Position numbers and translations under genes: made by a program
Part shown: positions 11,461-23,400 of the stretch, piece by piece
Position numbering within the stretch: position 1 is the stretch's first letter
Layout of the letters: every line of letters begins with the position of its first letter
NCBI GenBank assembly: GCA_034387635.1
Contig: JAOANU010000011.1
Span: 280,501 to 344,500 of the forward strand
Length of the DNA stretch: 64,000 bases
Direction: 5' to 3'
DNA from: Rhodosporidiobolus odoratus
Lineage: Eukaryota > Basidiomycota > Microbotryomycetes > Sporidiobolales > Sporidiobolaceae
The notes under the pieces: model-generated
The model's input: only the letters and a program-made list of their open reading frames with translations
Databases searched by the model: none
Told to the model about the DNA's origin: nothing

Positions 11461-14400
11461 ATGCAGCTGTACCCGCCTCAGTCAACTCCCCTCGATCCTT
11501 CCCCCTTGACACCTCAGACCGACCTGGATCTCTTACGCAACCTCCGCGACTCGATCAAGCGAGGCGAGCATCCCCTCTTCAGGGTACCTGCACGCCCTCT
11601 GCCTCTTCCCGTTCGCGAACCCCAAGAAGCAGAGCTGCAACAACAGGTCGACGTTGACCCGAAAGTGACGACCCCGTCCAGCGACGACCAACATCAAGTC
11701 GCACAAGATCCAGTCCCGTCGCACCAGCAAGATTCTGAGCAAGCGGTGAACGAGTCAGAGGAGCCTGCTCACCCTTCGAAGCCGGAGCTTGCCTCAACTT
11801 CATCTCGCGCAGCCTCCGCCGACTTGGCTCAAGTGCCTTCAAGACCGCCTGCCGACGTCGAGATTTTGGAGCTGCCTGACTACATATCAGCCGACGAGCA
11901 AGAGCGAGACGTACAAGCCGACGACGGCGACAGCGTTTCCTCCGTTGACGGCGTCGATATCATGGACGAGGACGAAAGCCTTATTGCAGGCAGCACTGCG
12001 AGTAATACTGAGCAAACACAAGATGTGGTCAAGTCTCCTCTTCTTGAGCCTGAAGCGCTGTCTACTATCGCCGCCGATATAGGCGACACCGACATGGTTT
12101 CGCTTGGTCAAGTTTCCTCGGCCTCTGATGCAGGCGACGAGGAAGAACACGTGCAACCACAGCAGCTCGAACAAGCTCAAGACGACTCTGTCCCTCCTCC
12201 AACCGATCTGACCAATACCCCTCGGGATGCTTCCTCGACGTCCTCCGAGCAACAGCAGGCTCAACCGATCGAGCCAGTCGAATCCGCCGCAACCCCGACT
12301 CAGCTTTCTTTGCCCTCTCACCCTCTCCCTGCCAAGCCTACCGATGTCCTATCTCCCGCCTCTTCCACCTTCTTCATGTCTTCCCAAGCCGATTCGGTTT
12401 CTCTTCCTTCTGCCACATCCCAACCTTCCCAACAATGTCTGACGCCCGCCGCTCGTAACGCATCCCTGCTCGCTCAACGACTCGCCCGCGAGAAAGCCGC
12501 GTCTTCATCTGCTGCCGACTTGGCCCTTGCAGCGCCTGTCGCTATTCCAGCCTTACCACCCATTCCGCCTGTGGAAGAGGCCAAGAGATTTCTCCTCGAC
12601 GTCAATAGCGACCCGGACCGTCAAGCGAAAGACGAGCTCGTCAAGCGCAAAGCGAACGAGGCCAAGCACAAATTTGACAAGATGGTCGAGAATGGCGCCG
12701 CCGTCGCTGGGGAGAAACGCCCTGGTACGGCTGATCTGCGGGATGCGGCAGAGGGTGGGAAGAAGCAACGTGTTTCTCACGACGAGCGCGACTGGCCTGA
12801 CCGCCCGCAAAGCCAGCATTCACGTCCTGGGGCTTATGACGAGCGGGGTCGAGGGCGAGGGCGAGGTGCTGGCTGGGGTGCTGGTCGAGGTGGACGAGGT
12901 CGAGGTGGTGGCGGAATGGGCAGGCGGTCGCTCTCTCCCCCTCCTCCTTCTACTTACGCTGAGTACTCGGCGCACCCTCGTGATCGCGAACGCGGCTATC
13001 CGGTACCTCTCCCATCTTTGCCCCCTTCCCGCTCTCGAGACGATTTCTACGACGCTCCTCCACCTCGGCCCCATCCGCCGTCGGCAGGCCCCTACCGCTC
13101 TGGACCACCCTCAGAGTCCGATTTCTACGCGCCGCCGCCGCCCCGTCCTCGTTCACCGACCGGCCCGCCTCTCCACCCAAACGACCGACGCTTCTCAGGT
13201 GACTTTGCTCGAGGTCCGCCTCCTCCATTCCCTCCTACCCATGGTCCTCCTGCGTTCCCTCCTCGCTACGACGATCGCGACCGCGAGAGCTACTACAATA
13301 GTAGGGAACCTCCCTCCTCTAGAGCGGCGAGTGCAGGTGGGTTTGCCGGAATGGGCCCGCCTTTGCCGCCATCGCCACCGCTGCCGATGCCGCGAGGTAG
13401 GCCGCCGCAGTACAAGGATGAGCGAGGTCCGCCGCTGCCGCCGTCGCAGGGGATGCTTGGTATGAGTTCAGGTGGTCGACCGGTCCGTCCCTTTGCCTTT
13501 CTCTTTCCTGTTTGTCGACTTCCATTTCGCTGACCCCAGATTTTCTTACCATCCAATAGCCCTCCGTCCGCTCCCTCTCCCCCTCGAGGAATCAGAACAA
13601 CAGTCGTGGTCGTTCTCGCTCACCCCCGCCTCTTCGTCGTGGTGGTCCCCCTCCCCCTTCTCATCCCTCGCATCTCCCACCCGGACCCCCTCCTCCTTCC
13701 GCAGCATCCTTCGACTACGAACCTCGCTATGGTACTGCACCGTTGCACTCTTACGCCCCTTCGCACCCTCATCCGCAGCAGCGCGAGTTCAGGGATCCGT
13801 ACGGCCCCTCGAGGGACATTAGGGAGAGAGAGACGGTTGAGCGGGAGAGGGGCTATGGACCTCGGCCACCTGGGACGGTGTATCCTAACCTCCCTCCTTC
13901 TGGACCGCCTTTGGGCTCGAGGGGTGCGTCGGGGTATGCTGGCGAAGGACGAGCGGGGGGGTATGGAGGGCTCGATGAGAGGGACAGGAGAGGGCCGCCG
14001 ATGCCTGTGGGTGGGAGGGAGAGAGACTTTGAGAGGGAGAGAGAATTTGAGAGGGAGAGAGGAGTCGCTTCGGCGTACGAGTCGAGGGAACGAGGTAAGC
14101 TCCCTTCGTGACCGAATCACTCTTTTTCTCTCCGACTGACTAACGTTCCTGTACATCGCTGTTACAGGCCCTCCACCTTCCTTCGTCCACCCTGGACCTC
14201 CTCTCCCTTCCCACCCCGGTGAACCTCGCCCAGCATACTACAACGACCCTCGCCACATCTCTCGCCTCGGTGCTCCGCTTCCAGTCAGTCGCCCCCCCTC
14301 CCGCGGTGATCCTTACTACGACGCCCCCTTTCCTCCTCCTCAAGCAGGTTACTCAGCCTACCCGCCTGTGGCTGGGGGTGAACACATTCTCCGAAAGGGG

Positions 14401-14754
14401 TTTGATATGCCTTATGGCTCTGCTGGTGCCGTTGGTCATCCTGTTTACCAGCAGCGCGGACCGCCTCCGTCTCACCCTGAGCCGGTGTTTGACGGATACT
14501 CGGGGTACGATGATCGGGAGATGCGTGGGCCTCCCCCGCCTCCTCTAGGTCGAGAGAGGGAATACGACGACCGTCGAGGAGGTAGGGAGAGGGAGTTTAG
14601 GGACGATAGGAGTGTTTCGAGCGCGGGAACTGGAGGTGGTGGTGGTGGTGGAGGCGGGGGTGGGTATGACGGGAGGGGGAGAGGCAGGGGCAGGGGGGCT
14701 GTTGACAGGGGCGGAGGTGGACGAGGCAGGGGAGCGAGGGGGAGGGGAGGTTGA
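11461..14754 (+). CDS. Proline-rich RGG/RS-type low-complexity protein of unknown function
   Basis: Three exons (11461-13482, 13560-14094, 14168-14754) with clean GT..AG introns of 77 and 73 nt; the spliced length is divisible by three and gives 1,047 residues. The start ATG directly follows an in-frame TGA. Residues 1-330 are acidic and Ser/Gln/Pro-rich. Around residues 375-400 there is a short ordered-looking helix (EEAKRFLLDVNSDPDRQAKD). From about residue 460 the protein is a chain of GRGRG/RGG repeats, RS dipeptides, PPPxP stretches and DRERGY/EREREF repeats. It ends in a pure Gly/Arg tail. Such composition is typical of RNA-binding or condensate-forming proteins; that role is an inference. 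No RRM, KH or zinc finger is visible. A long shadow ORF on the same strand (12527-13465) is a frame artefact of the repeats. Confidence 0.8.
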
Positions 14755-14755
14755 A

Positions 14756-15010
14756 GCAAAGCGTGAAAGGGTTCCTGGAGGAGTGGTGGAGGACTTTCGC
14801 TGTACAGTTGAAGAACAAGTCTTGCTACTTTATCCCCGTTAAGCATCTGTCCTGTCTGGGCGAGGCGAACATATAAACCGTAATCAATGTTTGGTTCTCG
14901 ACTCTGGCTCTCTTCTCACTCTGCTGTCTTTTGAGATGCATGTCTGCCGTCACCCAGACGCTCGCCGTTACAGCGTCATCACCCTCGAGTACGACGAAGA
15001 AGCTCCGCGT
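14756..15010 (+). repeat. Left copy of a degenerate direct repeat flanking transporter A
   Basis: Starting just after the stop of the RGG gene, about 70 bases (roughly 14806-14872) strongly resemble 18528-18594: the shared core includes GTCTTGCTACTTTA and CGAGGC. Weaker shared words continue (CTCTGCTGTCT, CAGCGTC, CCCTCGAG) up to about 15000. The two copies have the same orientation and bracket transporter A plus the relic gene behind it. Confidence 0.55.
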
Positions 15011-15548
15011 CTCGGCTTCTTGACTTCGACGGTCGACCCACCTTCGTGCAGGCCTTCAACCATACAAGCTTGAGACACCAAAGCGTGACATGGCGACCGC
15101 AGACGATGAGGACATACGCTCGTGTCACCCGTGGTCACTCCGGGAACCCCTGGGCAGCGTACTTCGCGATATCCACCCGACCGACGATGATCATGCATGC
15201 ATGAGACGGGAATGACACCATACAAACCATGACTTGACCGCCCGCGCCCTTTTTTCCTTCTCGCATGCTCGCATGCTCATATTGCCTCACGCTCACGCAA
15301 TCGCTTCCTCAATGCAGCGCCTCGTCGGCTAAGCTGTCGCTCAGATTGCGACAACCGCGGGGCAGCTAGGCTTGCCGTTGACTTGCCGCCCCTATGGCAA
15401 CAAGATTGGCTCGCCTGTCCTGTCTGCCGCCTTGAGCGTGTTCTGCTACCTCGCTCTGCATCTTGTCGGTACCTTCAACCTCGCTCAATCAGCGACCTCT
15501 CGACCCTGTCCCTCCAGCCTTCCGGTCTTCCGTCCTCTCTGCCCCGCC
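15011..15548. promoter_or_regulatory. Upstream region of amino acid transporter A
   Basis: Non-coding region before the ATG at 15549. The last ~100 bases (from CTGCATCTTGTCG at about 15457) are clearly homologous to the region directly upstream of transporter C (minus strand, about 44872-44970), so the duplication included the proximal promoter. Farther upstream the two differ. Confidence 0.5.
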
Positions 15549-17801
15549 ATGACAGCTTCACAAGCATCAAGCCTATCGGACCACGACAAAGGTGAGGGCA
15601 AGCAGAAGAATGAGGTCCTTACGCAGGAACCTCTAGGCCGGCTCGAGGAAAACAGACCAGCGGATGAACTGGTCGACGACGTCTTCGGTGGCCAGGGCGA
15701 CGGCAAAGTGCAGTACAGGACGGTCGGGTGGAAGAGCACCGCAATCTTGATGAGCAAGGCGAGCTTCTTTTCCTGCCCTGCTGCCCGCAGGAATTTGTCG
15801 ACGCGGAATCGGACGCGAGCAAACACCGTCCTGCGGGCAGCCCGGCCGCTAGTGCTTCTCTGCATGCTACCGCTCTACTGAACCCCTCGAGGGCCATTCT
15901 GTAGTCGAACTCTGCTGATGTCCCCTGATCGTTTGCAGGCGCAAAGTACGATCTTTTCTTCATGATCCCTTTTTCGCCCTTCTTACATGGCTCTTCCCCC
16001 GTTACAGTCGGTTTGGGCGTACTGTCACTACCTTCGACTTTCCACACTCTGGGACTCGTCCCGGGTATCCTCATCTTGCTCGTCGTCGCGGTAAGCTTTA
16101 CTCCTCCCTCCCTTTCCTCCCTTGCCTCTGCCAGATCGATGGCTCCTCCCTCTGGCCGCTCCGCCGGCGCTAACACCCCGTGGTTACTGATAAGCTCATC
16201 GCAGATCTTCACCACTTGGACGGACTATGTCATCAGTGGTCCCTTCAAGCGGAAACACCCACAATGCTATTCCGTCGCCGACGTTGGCCAAGTACTGTGG
16301 GGACCGATCGGTCGTGAGATCATTAGCGTGATCTACATGCTGTTCCTGACGTTCCTCGTCGGTGCTGCGCTCGTCGGTTTGTCAACAGCGCTCAACGCGG
16401 TGCGTACTTCTCATCGATTCGCCTCTTTAATGCCTTCCTCTTCCGTCGACGTGGGCATGAACCGTGTACTGACGCTTCTCTCCATATGTTTCCGCAGATC
16501 TCACTTCATGCCACCTGTACCGCGGTCTTTGTGGCGGTCTCCACAATCGCTGTCTACCCCTTCGCCTCGCTGCGCACGCTCGGCTCAGTCAAGTGGGTCG
16601 GTTGGGCAGGCCTCGTCTCTATGGTCGTCTCCATCATGCTGGTCACCATCGCCGTCGGTGCCGGTGGTCGTCCTTCGCCCGCTCCGCAAGAAGGCCCGTG
16701 GGAACGCGGCATCGTCTACTTCGGGTCCCCCTCGTTCCCCGACGCGATGAACGCCGTCGCGAACTTATTGCTGTCCTATGCCGGTACCCCGATTTACCTT
16801 TCGCTGGTGGCCGAGATGAGGGAACCCAGGCACTCGACTCGGGCGGTTCTGGCATCTCAGACCTTCATTACCGTGTTCTACTATATCGTTGGTATTATCG
16901 TCTACATGGTGAGCTTCCTCTCTCGCCCTGCTTCTTCGAGTTTTCCTTGAGCTTCCTGTCCTTTCCCTCTAGTACGCCGGTCAATACGTCGCTTCGCCCG
17001 CCCTCGGTACGGCCGGTACTCTCATCAAACGCGTCGCCTACGGCCTCGCTCTTCCAGGTCTTCTCGCCGCCGTTCGTTTCTTTTCCCTCCGCATACCAAT
17101 CTTTTCTGAACACTCTTTTGTATTTCGTGCTCACCCTTCGCTGTACTACCGCCACGCAGGCCGTCATCTACAGCCATCTCCCCGCCAAGTACCTCTTCGT
17201 CCGCATCCTGCGTGGCTCCCGCCACATGACGGAATCTACCCCGACGCACTGGATCACCTGGCTGAGTTGCACAGCTGGATGCCTCTTGTTCTCCTACATC
17301 ATCGCTTCGGCTATCCCTGTTTTCGGCGGGTACGTTCCTTCCCCCTGGCATCCTCTCAGACTTTTTCGCCCATCTCCTTAGCCTTTTACTCTGCATACGG
17401 GCTACCCTTTCTCTCCTACCTCTCATCACTGACTCTCCTCGCCATATCTGTCGCCCACAGTCTCGTCGGACTTATCGGCGCCCTCTTCGGTACCCTCCTC
17501 TGTCTCATCCTTGTCGCCTACATGTGGCTCTTCGACAACTGGAGTCGCTTCCGAAACCCCGAGCTGCGCAACTGGAGGGTCACCGCGCTCGTAGCCTGGA
17601 ACATTTTGCTCATGGTGCTCGGGTTCTTCGTCATGGTCGCTGGGACCTACGGTGCGGTCCTGGCAATCAAGTCGGAGTACGATGCCAACGGTGGAAGGCC
17701 TTGGTCTTGCGGTTCGTCCTTCCCCGTTCCTTTGCTTTCCTCCTACTTCTGCTCATGGTTTTCTACCCTCAACAACAGCGGACAACTCAAACTCGTCTTG
17801 A
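15549..17801 (+). CDS. AAAP-family amino acid transporter, copy A (MTR-like)
   Basis: A polytopic membrane protein of the amino acid/auxin permease family (transmembrane amino acid transporter domain), closest in style to the fungal neutral amino acid permease MTR. Start MTASQASSLSDHDKG gives a hydrophilic N-terminus of ~65 residues including VDDVFGGQGDGKVQYRTVGW. Exons then give IGLGVLSLPSTFHTLGLVPG (membrane segment 1, with the family's G.GVL..P), TDYVISGPFKRKHPQCYSVA, a long exon with five or more membrane segments and GGRPSPAPQEGPWERGIVYF, then YAGQYVASPALGTAG, VIYSHLPAKYLFVRILRGSR and FDNWSRF. The last exon joins as ..WSCADNSNSS-stop at 17801. About nine exons; introns are 55-190 nt. It is nearly the same protein as copy C (42557-44871, minus) and a more distant paralog of copy B (25184-27269). 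Import of neutral amino acids at the plasma membrane is the likely role. Confidence 0.9.
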
Positions 17802-17884
17802 GAGCAAAGTGTGTTCCGGAAAGGCGTCGAGGTCGACGTCGGAAGAAAGGGATAGGATGCACTTGGAGTAGAGTGTCTGGTCAT

Positions 17885-18260
17885 GGAATTCTGGTCGTTT
17901 ACCTTGCAAGTACAGTCAGTTCGCTTCTTCTACTCTCGCTCGCTGCCTGTTGAGTTAGGCTGCTTAATCTCGGCCATTCATCTCCGCTGGAATCCAGGTA
18001 GCCAAAGCAACAGTCCCGTAGTCCTCAATCAGTCAGAGTTGAAGCATCCTCGGGTACATTGCTTTCTCGTGCCCACCGCCCATCTGGGTCTGCCGTCTGA
18101 GCTCGCCTTTCCCAGGCGGGTCGAACTATGGGCTTTCGACTCTGTGGCCTAGAATAACCTCTCTCACGTTCTGCAGTTCCCACCCGAACTCAAGCACTAC
18201 TTCCAACCAAGTGATATTCCGACTGACCCACCGGCTCTGCTCAACTACGCCGGCGCTTAA
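17885..18260 (+). pseudogene. Truncated relic of the unknown-function gene found at 39075-41096
   Basis: Immediately behind transporter A the sequence turns into a copy of the 3' half of the gene at 39075-41096 (minus). It starts inside the exon that ends in SFTLQV (here TCGTTTACCTTGCAAGTA), keeps the following intron and the exon 'NPDSQSNNPVVPNQPE' in altered form (GTAGCCAAAGCAACAG..., GAGTTGAAGCATCCTC). It then includes the exon FPPELKHYF..NPPALLNYAGA, reading TTCCCACCCGAACTCAAGCA at about 18179. After GCCGGCGCT it reaches an early TAA and diverges. The 5' half is missing. The junction with the transporter's 3' flank lies at about 17885-17892 (CATGGAAT). Confidence 0.8.
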
Positions 18261-18274
18261 CTCTCCTTTGAAGG

Positions 18275-18375
18275 AGAGGGTAGATCCGAAGAAAGTGTGG
18301 TCAAAACGTGGATTGAGAAGGTCAAGTTGCGGCGAGGAGGCGGGCAGAGGCTGTTCGCTGGCGCCACGTTCCCAT
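18275..18375 (+). repeat. Degenerate repeat R, copy 1 (fragment)
   Basis: A fragment reading ..CCGAAGAAAG..GTGGTCAAAA..GGATTGAGAAGGTCAAG matches the start of longer copies at 19950-20218 (plus) and 38340-38600 (minus). In one frame the third copy codes for KVVKKRIEKVKKRR, so the repeat probably derives from the end of a gene. Confidence 0.6.
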
Positions 18376-18499
18376 TGAGCCGCGAGCCTCGCCCTGCCCT
18401 CTTGAGAGTGATGCCAATTCACTGCATCTATCGATGTGGCAATAAAGCGACGATCGATTGAAGGCAATCAGGAGGAGAGGGAGCAAAGTCCCGAAGGAG

Positions 18500-18790
18500 A
18501 AGATGAGGCGAAGGAGGACCGAAGTCTCGTTGTACAGCCAAAGAACACGTCTTGCTACTTTAGCCCCGTTGCGCATCTTTCCTGCCCGGACGAGGCAAGC
18601 ATGAGGCGCCATGTTTTGCAATGTTGAACGAAATTGAGCCGCGCCCGGTTTTTCGTGCATCTCCGCTTCGGCTTGTGGGGGCGGAGCGTCCACATTTGCT
18701 CTGCTGTCTCTCTTGGGACAGCTCCCATTCGTTATCGACGGCCACAGCGTCGCCGCCCTCGAGGCTCAGAACAAGGCCCTCCTCGTCCGG
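18500..18790 (+). repeat. Right copy of the degenerate direct repeat flanking transporter A
   Basis: See the copy at 14756-15010. The best-conserved part is 18528-18594 (shared GTCTTGCTACTTTA and CGAGGC). It carries no intact ORF. Confidence 0.55.
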
Positions 18791-18879
18791 GCCTTCCCAG
18801 CTTCAAATTCTGTACGACACCCGCCGAACCTCAGCCATATCTGAAAGCCTGGGTGTCAGTTGCCCTGCCCAAAGTTAAA

Positions 18880-19960
18880 CCGCTTCCCAGGATCGCTGTG
18901 GACCCGGCCTACCCGAGTCGTTCAGTGCTAGGGACATCCTCTACCATTACCTCCTCCCGTACTTCAACTTCCTCCTTGGCCACATGGGGGTTGCGGTCTT
19001 GCAGGCCCTACCGAGCCGAATCCCGGTGTGGACGACACAAGTGTAGGCGTGGTATAAGATGCTCCACCCCGGGCGTTGGTCCGCCCTGCAACTGGACATT
19101 TCGATCGACGAAGAATACTTCGGCGTGATCGTCAAGTTCGTCGACAGATACGTTCCTATTGCTGAGACAAACGGCAAAGAAGGCGCCAGGTGGCTGAGGT
19201 CGGTGCGGGGGCTCGTAGCAGGCGTCGAACGTCGGATGAAAATGCGCTTCATGCGGCCCTACGGTGAGCAGTCCCTAGCTCTCGCTCTTCCGCTCTCCAC
19301 ATAGCTCACGCGCTGCGGTCTACCCAACACAGGTCTACATGCTGTCCGTAAACTGTATCTCCGACACCAATTCCAGGTTGAATGAACCTTGCATCCCGAA
19401 AGTTCCCCGCAGGAAGAACACACCCGCATCATGGCTGCCACTCCGGGAGTAGTCACACAGCCCCAGTACCTGCTGCTGAAGAAGCCCGTGGGCTTCATCA
19501 CCTTTTACCTTCCGAGGCTCACTATATTCTGGGCACTCCCCCCCCCCCCCCTCCTCCACAGTCTGGGCCGTTCTCATTCACCCACAACCTCCTCCACAGC
19601 GGCCATCCGATTACTCCTATGCAGATTGCCAACTTATCATTCTCAGCGGCCCGTTCACTCTATGGGGTTTCATCAGCTCAATGCGCTCTCACTTGCCATA
19701 TCGTCTGCCTGAGAATCCGCTGCCTGAATCCGAGGCCGCGAAACCGCAAGTCATGAATGCGTTAGGGGTGAATGGGAGGTGGTTGTTGGATTAGGCCGTC
19801 CGCTATGCAAGGCTATCGGGGTGAAGGATCATTCGAGCCATTCTGTTTCATAGCCTGCCCTCCGATGGTGAGCCCGGCGTCGCCACCACATACCAAGTAC
19901 CAAGGCGTAGAAGGCTTGAGCCAGAAGTACATGGCAGACCTGAAGAAAGGACGGTCCGAA
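18880..19960 (+). pseudogene. Broken coding relic of unknown family
   Basis: A coding-like stretch on the plus strand: ARDILYHYLLPYFNFLLGHM, then a stop codon (TAG in place of a probable Trp codon at about 19043), then AWYKMLHPGRWSALQLDISI and DEEYFGVIVKFVDRYVPIAE up to RMKMRFMRPYG at about 19263. A GTGAGC donor and CAG acceptor (about 19264-19332) follow. Downstream, short coding-like pieces (LGVNGRWLLD, VRYARLSG) are interrupted by stops and by a run of C bases at about 19539-19553. I do not recognise the family. Stops in otherwise good coding text, and the position among repeats, argue for a decaying gene rather than a live one; a sequencing error at the stop is the alternative. Confidence 0.5.
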
Positions 19961-20218
19961 GTGGATTGAGAAGGTTAAGCTGAGGAGGTCGGTGAGGCTG
20001 CTCGCTCTTTCAGCATTGAGGCATGCGAGCCAGGCGCCACTGCACTGGTAGCTCGTTATACCCAGAGGGGGAAGGCGGAGCGGGGCAAAGAAGCGACATC
20101 CCTGAACAAGCTCGTGTACTATTGCCCTACTCTCTTGTCGATGTGTGCTGCCACGATATAATTGTAGGGTTGGTAGCCAGGGTGCTGCATCAGCACAACG
20201 CCATACTAATTCGCTAGT
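19950..20218 (+). repeat. Degenerate repeat R, copy 2
   Basis: About 260 bases similar to 38340-38600 on the opposite strand. Shared landmarks in order are GATTGAGAAGG, GAGGCTGCTCGCTCT, CGGGGCAAA, ATTGCCCTACTCTC, GTGTGCTGC and CACGATA. It lies between the relic above and the PIF1-like gene. Confidence 0.7.
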
Positions 20219-20427
20219 GCCGTCGGTACAAGTAGCACAGGGCGCTGCAACTATCGGTGTAGCCCGAAAACTAGAAAGCGGCGAAAAGAAAAGCCTCTTT
20301 CCATCGTCTCGCCCCATCTGTGCTGCAAAGAGGCTCAAATAAGCCCGAGAATCGGTCAGAAGCATGTGCGTATAACTACAGCAACACCTCGCAAGCGCTA
20401 TCCTACTTGATCGGGCTGACAAACGCA

Positions 20428-23400
20428 TCAGTGCCCAACCCTCTTTCTCCACCTCGTCTTTTTCGGCTTCTTACCCTTCCCTTCCTGCTGCTGACCTCCC
20501 TGCCCAATCGAACCGCCACCTGCCGAGGAGGAAACGACACTCTCCGCTGTCTCATACTCCGAGGCATCGTCAATATCCATCACACCGAGGTCCACAACCG
20601 CTCCAATTGCTGATCCGGTAGAAGCAGCAAGAACAGCCCGTTTCGCCTCGACGACGAAGGTGCTCGAGTCGTCCACAACCCCGTCATTAGCGCCAGGCTG
20701 GACGCTCGAAGTATACGCTGCCGCTGCCTGAGCAAGAAGAGCCTGCCAATGCGCCGGTGCTGGACCAGCCGCTGGAGCTTGGTGAGCGATTCTCGGCGCA
20801 GGTGCCGCTTTCGCTGCAGGCGCAGGCGGAGGAAGTCGCGGTGGTGGAGCTTTTTGACCGGGTGCGAGCACGGCGGAACCGACGGGAAGAGGTGCGGGGA
20901 GGTGACCGAAAGTTTTGGCGAGGCGGTGAATAAGCGGGTCGAACTCGGGGATGTAGGAGAGGGGATTGACGGGAGGAACTGGGGTGACGAAGCTGCGGGG
21001 GCGTTGAGGGTCAAGACGGAAAAGGCTGGAGAGGCAATAAGCAGAACGAAAGCCTCACAATGGAGTTTTGGCGGCGATGCAATCGTAGAACGTCTTGACG
21101 GTGGGATGAGCTGCAAGTGCGCCGTCGATCAGCCTCTTTGAAGCGTATATCGGACAGAAAGGGAACGCACCCATCACTACCCCAGGCTTGAACCCCTCGA
21201 TCTTCATGCCTTCCGGCTTGCGGCAGCGAGATAAGGCGACATAGGCTCTACAGAGCATCTCCTAAGCAGGTCAAACGCGGAAGGAAGAGGAAGAAAGGAG
21301 AGGCGTACTGGCCCTTCTCGAAGGTCGCAGTAAGCCTCACGCCGACAGCATCTAGAGATTGGCCTTGCGACTTGTGAATCGTAAGGGCCCTGAAAGAGTA
21401 GACGAGTGAGCACGAGTGTCGGAACGGTACAGCAAGAAGATAGCTCACCAAGCGAGTTGCAGCGGGAGCTGGGTTCTGGCAACGGTATTCTCCTGCGATG
21501 GGTGAAGGGAACAAGCGAGAAGAGTCAATCTCGAGGGCGGCGCCAAACAGACGCAGCAGGACCTTTGGTTGCCGACAAGCGTCGGCGTGAGCAAGCAGGG
21601 CGACGTACCCTGTCGAGGTCAATACACCATGAATGCGGTTTGATGATAACTACACGACCCAACCGTCAGTATCGTCCTGTCGAAGTATAGGTGCGCAGAA
21701 AAGACCTACGCTGCCTCCCCGTCGCAAAGTACACCAACGGATAGAACGCCTCTCCCTGCTTATCCGCCCATTCATCCGCCGCCTTCGCCCGCCATTCCTC
21801 TCCACCAAACGCACCGCCCTTGACGCTGAGCTTCTGGCTCATACCGGGCATGCGTTCGTCCTCTTCTGCGTCGATGGGGACGTCGTTGCGGTCGACCCAG
21901 TCAACAATGACACCGCGAGAACCGTTGACGAGGCCGTCTGCGGGGAAGGCATGACGGATGAGCACTCAATACGTATCGAGTAAGGACAGAGAGCGGACTC
22001 ACTCTTGACATCAAGGTTAGCGAGGAGCAGCACCTGAGCGCCCTTCTTGAGGTGTAGAGTCTGAACAGGCGGGACGTTCGCAAGCTGTTGTCCCGTGCGT
22101 GGTCAGCCTCTCGTCTGTACCGTTAAGAAGAAAAGCTCGGCGCACCCGGTCTTTCATCTGCGTCCTCGCATAAGCCCCACGGGAATCGTCCAACGCCTGA
22201 AAAGCGAAAGCGGGCTCCTTCAACTTTTTGAATTCGCGGTCATTCTCGGCGTCCACGTTCGACCTGAGCGGGTACAGGTTCGTAGGCTGCAGCGAGACAT
22301 GCTCAGTGTAGTAACCAGTCGTGACGAAAGACCGTACGTACCCGAATCTGGATATTCCCCCCCTGCCCAAGTTCCGTCCCGCAAGTCTTGAGGAATTCGA
22401 CAGCTGCATCGTCGCATATCCCGCGGCGAAATTTCTCGAGGGTGGTAATGAACTCTGGGTGGTCTTGGCGGAATACCTGCGCGGTCACGCAAGTCGCGAT
22501 TGAGTCGGAGAATGCGGAAGAAGCGGGAAAGGAAGGCAAAGGACGGAACCGAAGTCAGCCGAAGTTCCGCGCTTTCTTCTTGCACGCCCGATTCGGACGG
22601 GGGAGATAGCACCGTAGGAGAACTCCAAGTATTAGGGCCGTCGGGGAGAGCGAGGGCGCACCTTTGTAAGCTCCATCACTCGGAAGTCGCACTCAGCCCT
22701 GCGAATGGCGACGCAGGGAAATTGTGCAGGGGAAGTTTTATCAGCTCCTGGCTAGGCAGGAGCACAACACCGCGAGGACAAGGAGAATCAGCGCACCAGG
22801 CCTCCGTTTCGAAGCAGAACCGTCGCGAGCGCCACTCAAAGCCGCACCCCCCAACTATGTCGCCATTCCTCTTTTTGATATCGGTACAGCGCCAGATATC
22901 CGCCTGTGGTACACCTGCTGGGCGCTCTTCGTATGGGAGACGCGAGTCGTAAATGTCCATCTTGAGGAGATTCTGGTGACCTGCGACGAGCGAGAAAAGT
23001 GAACCATCAGATGCCGTAGGATGGGTAGAACAAGCGGCTAGCGTACCACATCGCATGCATTTCTCTTCGCTCTTCTTGTCCGGCACTGGCGGTAGCTGAA
23101 AGAAATCGCCGGACACGATGACCTGAATCCCGCCTTTGAAGAAATCGCAGTCAGCTCGAATTGTACCAGGAACACCAGCTAGATTAGGACAAGTAAGCGA
23201 ACGTACCGAAGGGTTTGTTGTTATTCCGGATCATTTTGCCCAGGATGTTGAGCTTGGTAAAGAGGTCGGCTGGCGACATTGACACCTCATCGATAATGAG
23301 AACGTCCGTCTCGAGCCAAGCCTTCTTCCTCTCCTTTTTCTGACAGATCTTATCGTAGAGTATCGGTATAGGCTGCGCGTACGAGCGACATTAAGTATCG

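Noticed and set aside
12527..13465. 312-residue ORF on the plus strand inside the RGG gene
   Set aside because: It is an alternative frame of the same repeats (Arg/Leu/Thr-rich translation). The other frame splices cleanly over three exons and carries RGG/PPP repeats.
18880..19960. Retrotransposon or DNA transposon remnant
   Set aside because: No reverse transcriptase, integrase or transposase motif, no terminal repeats recognised; left as a broken gene of unknown family.
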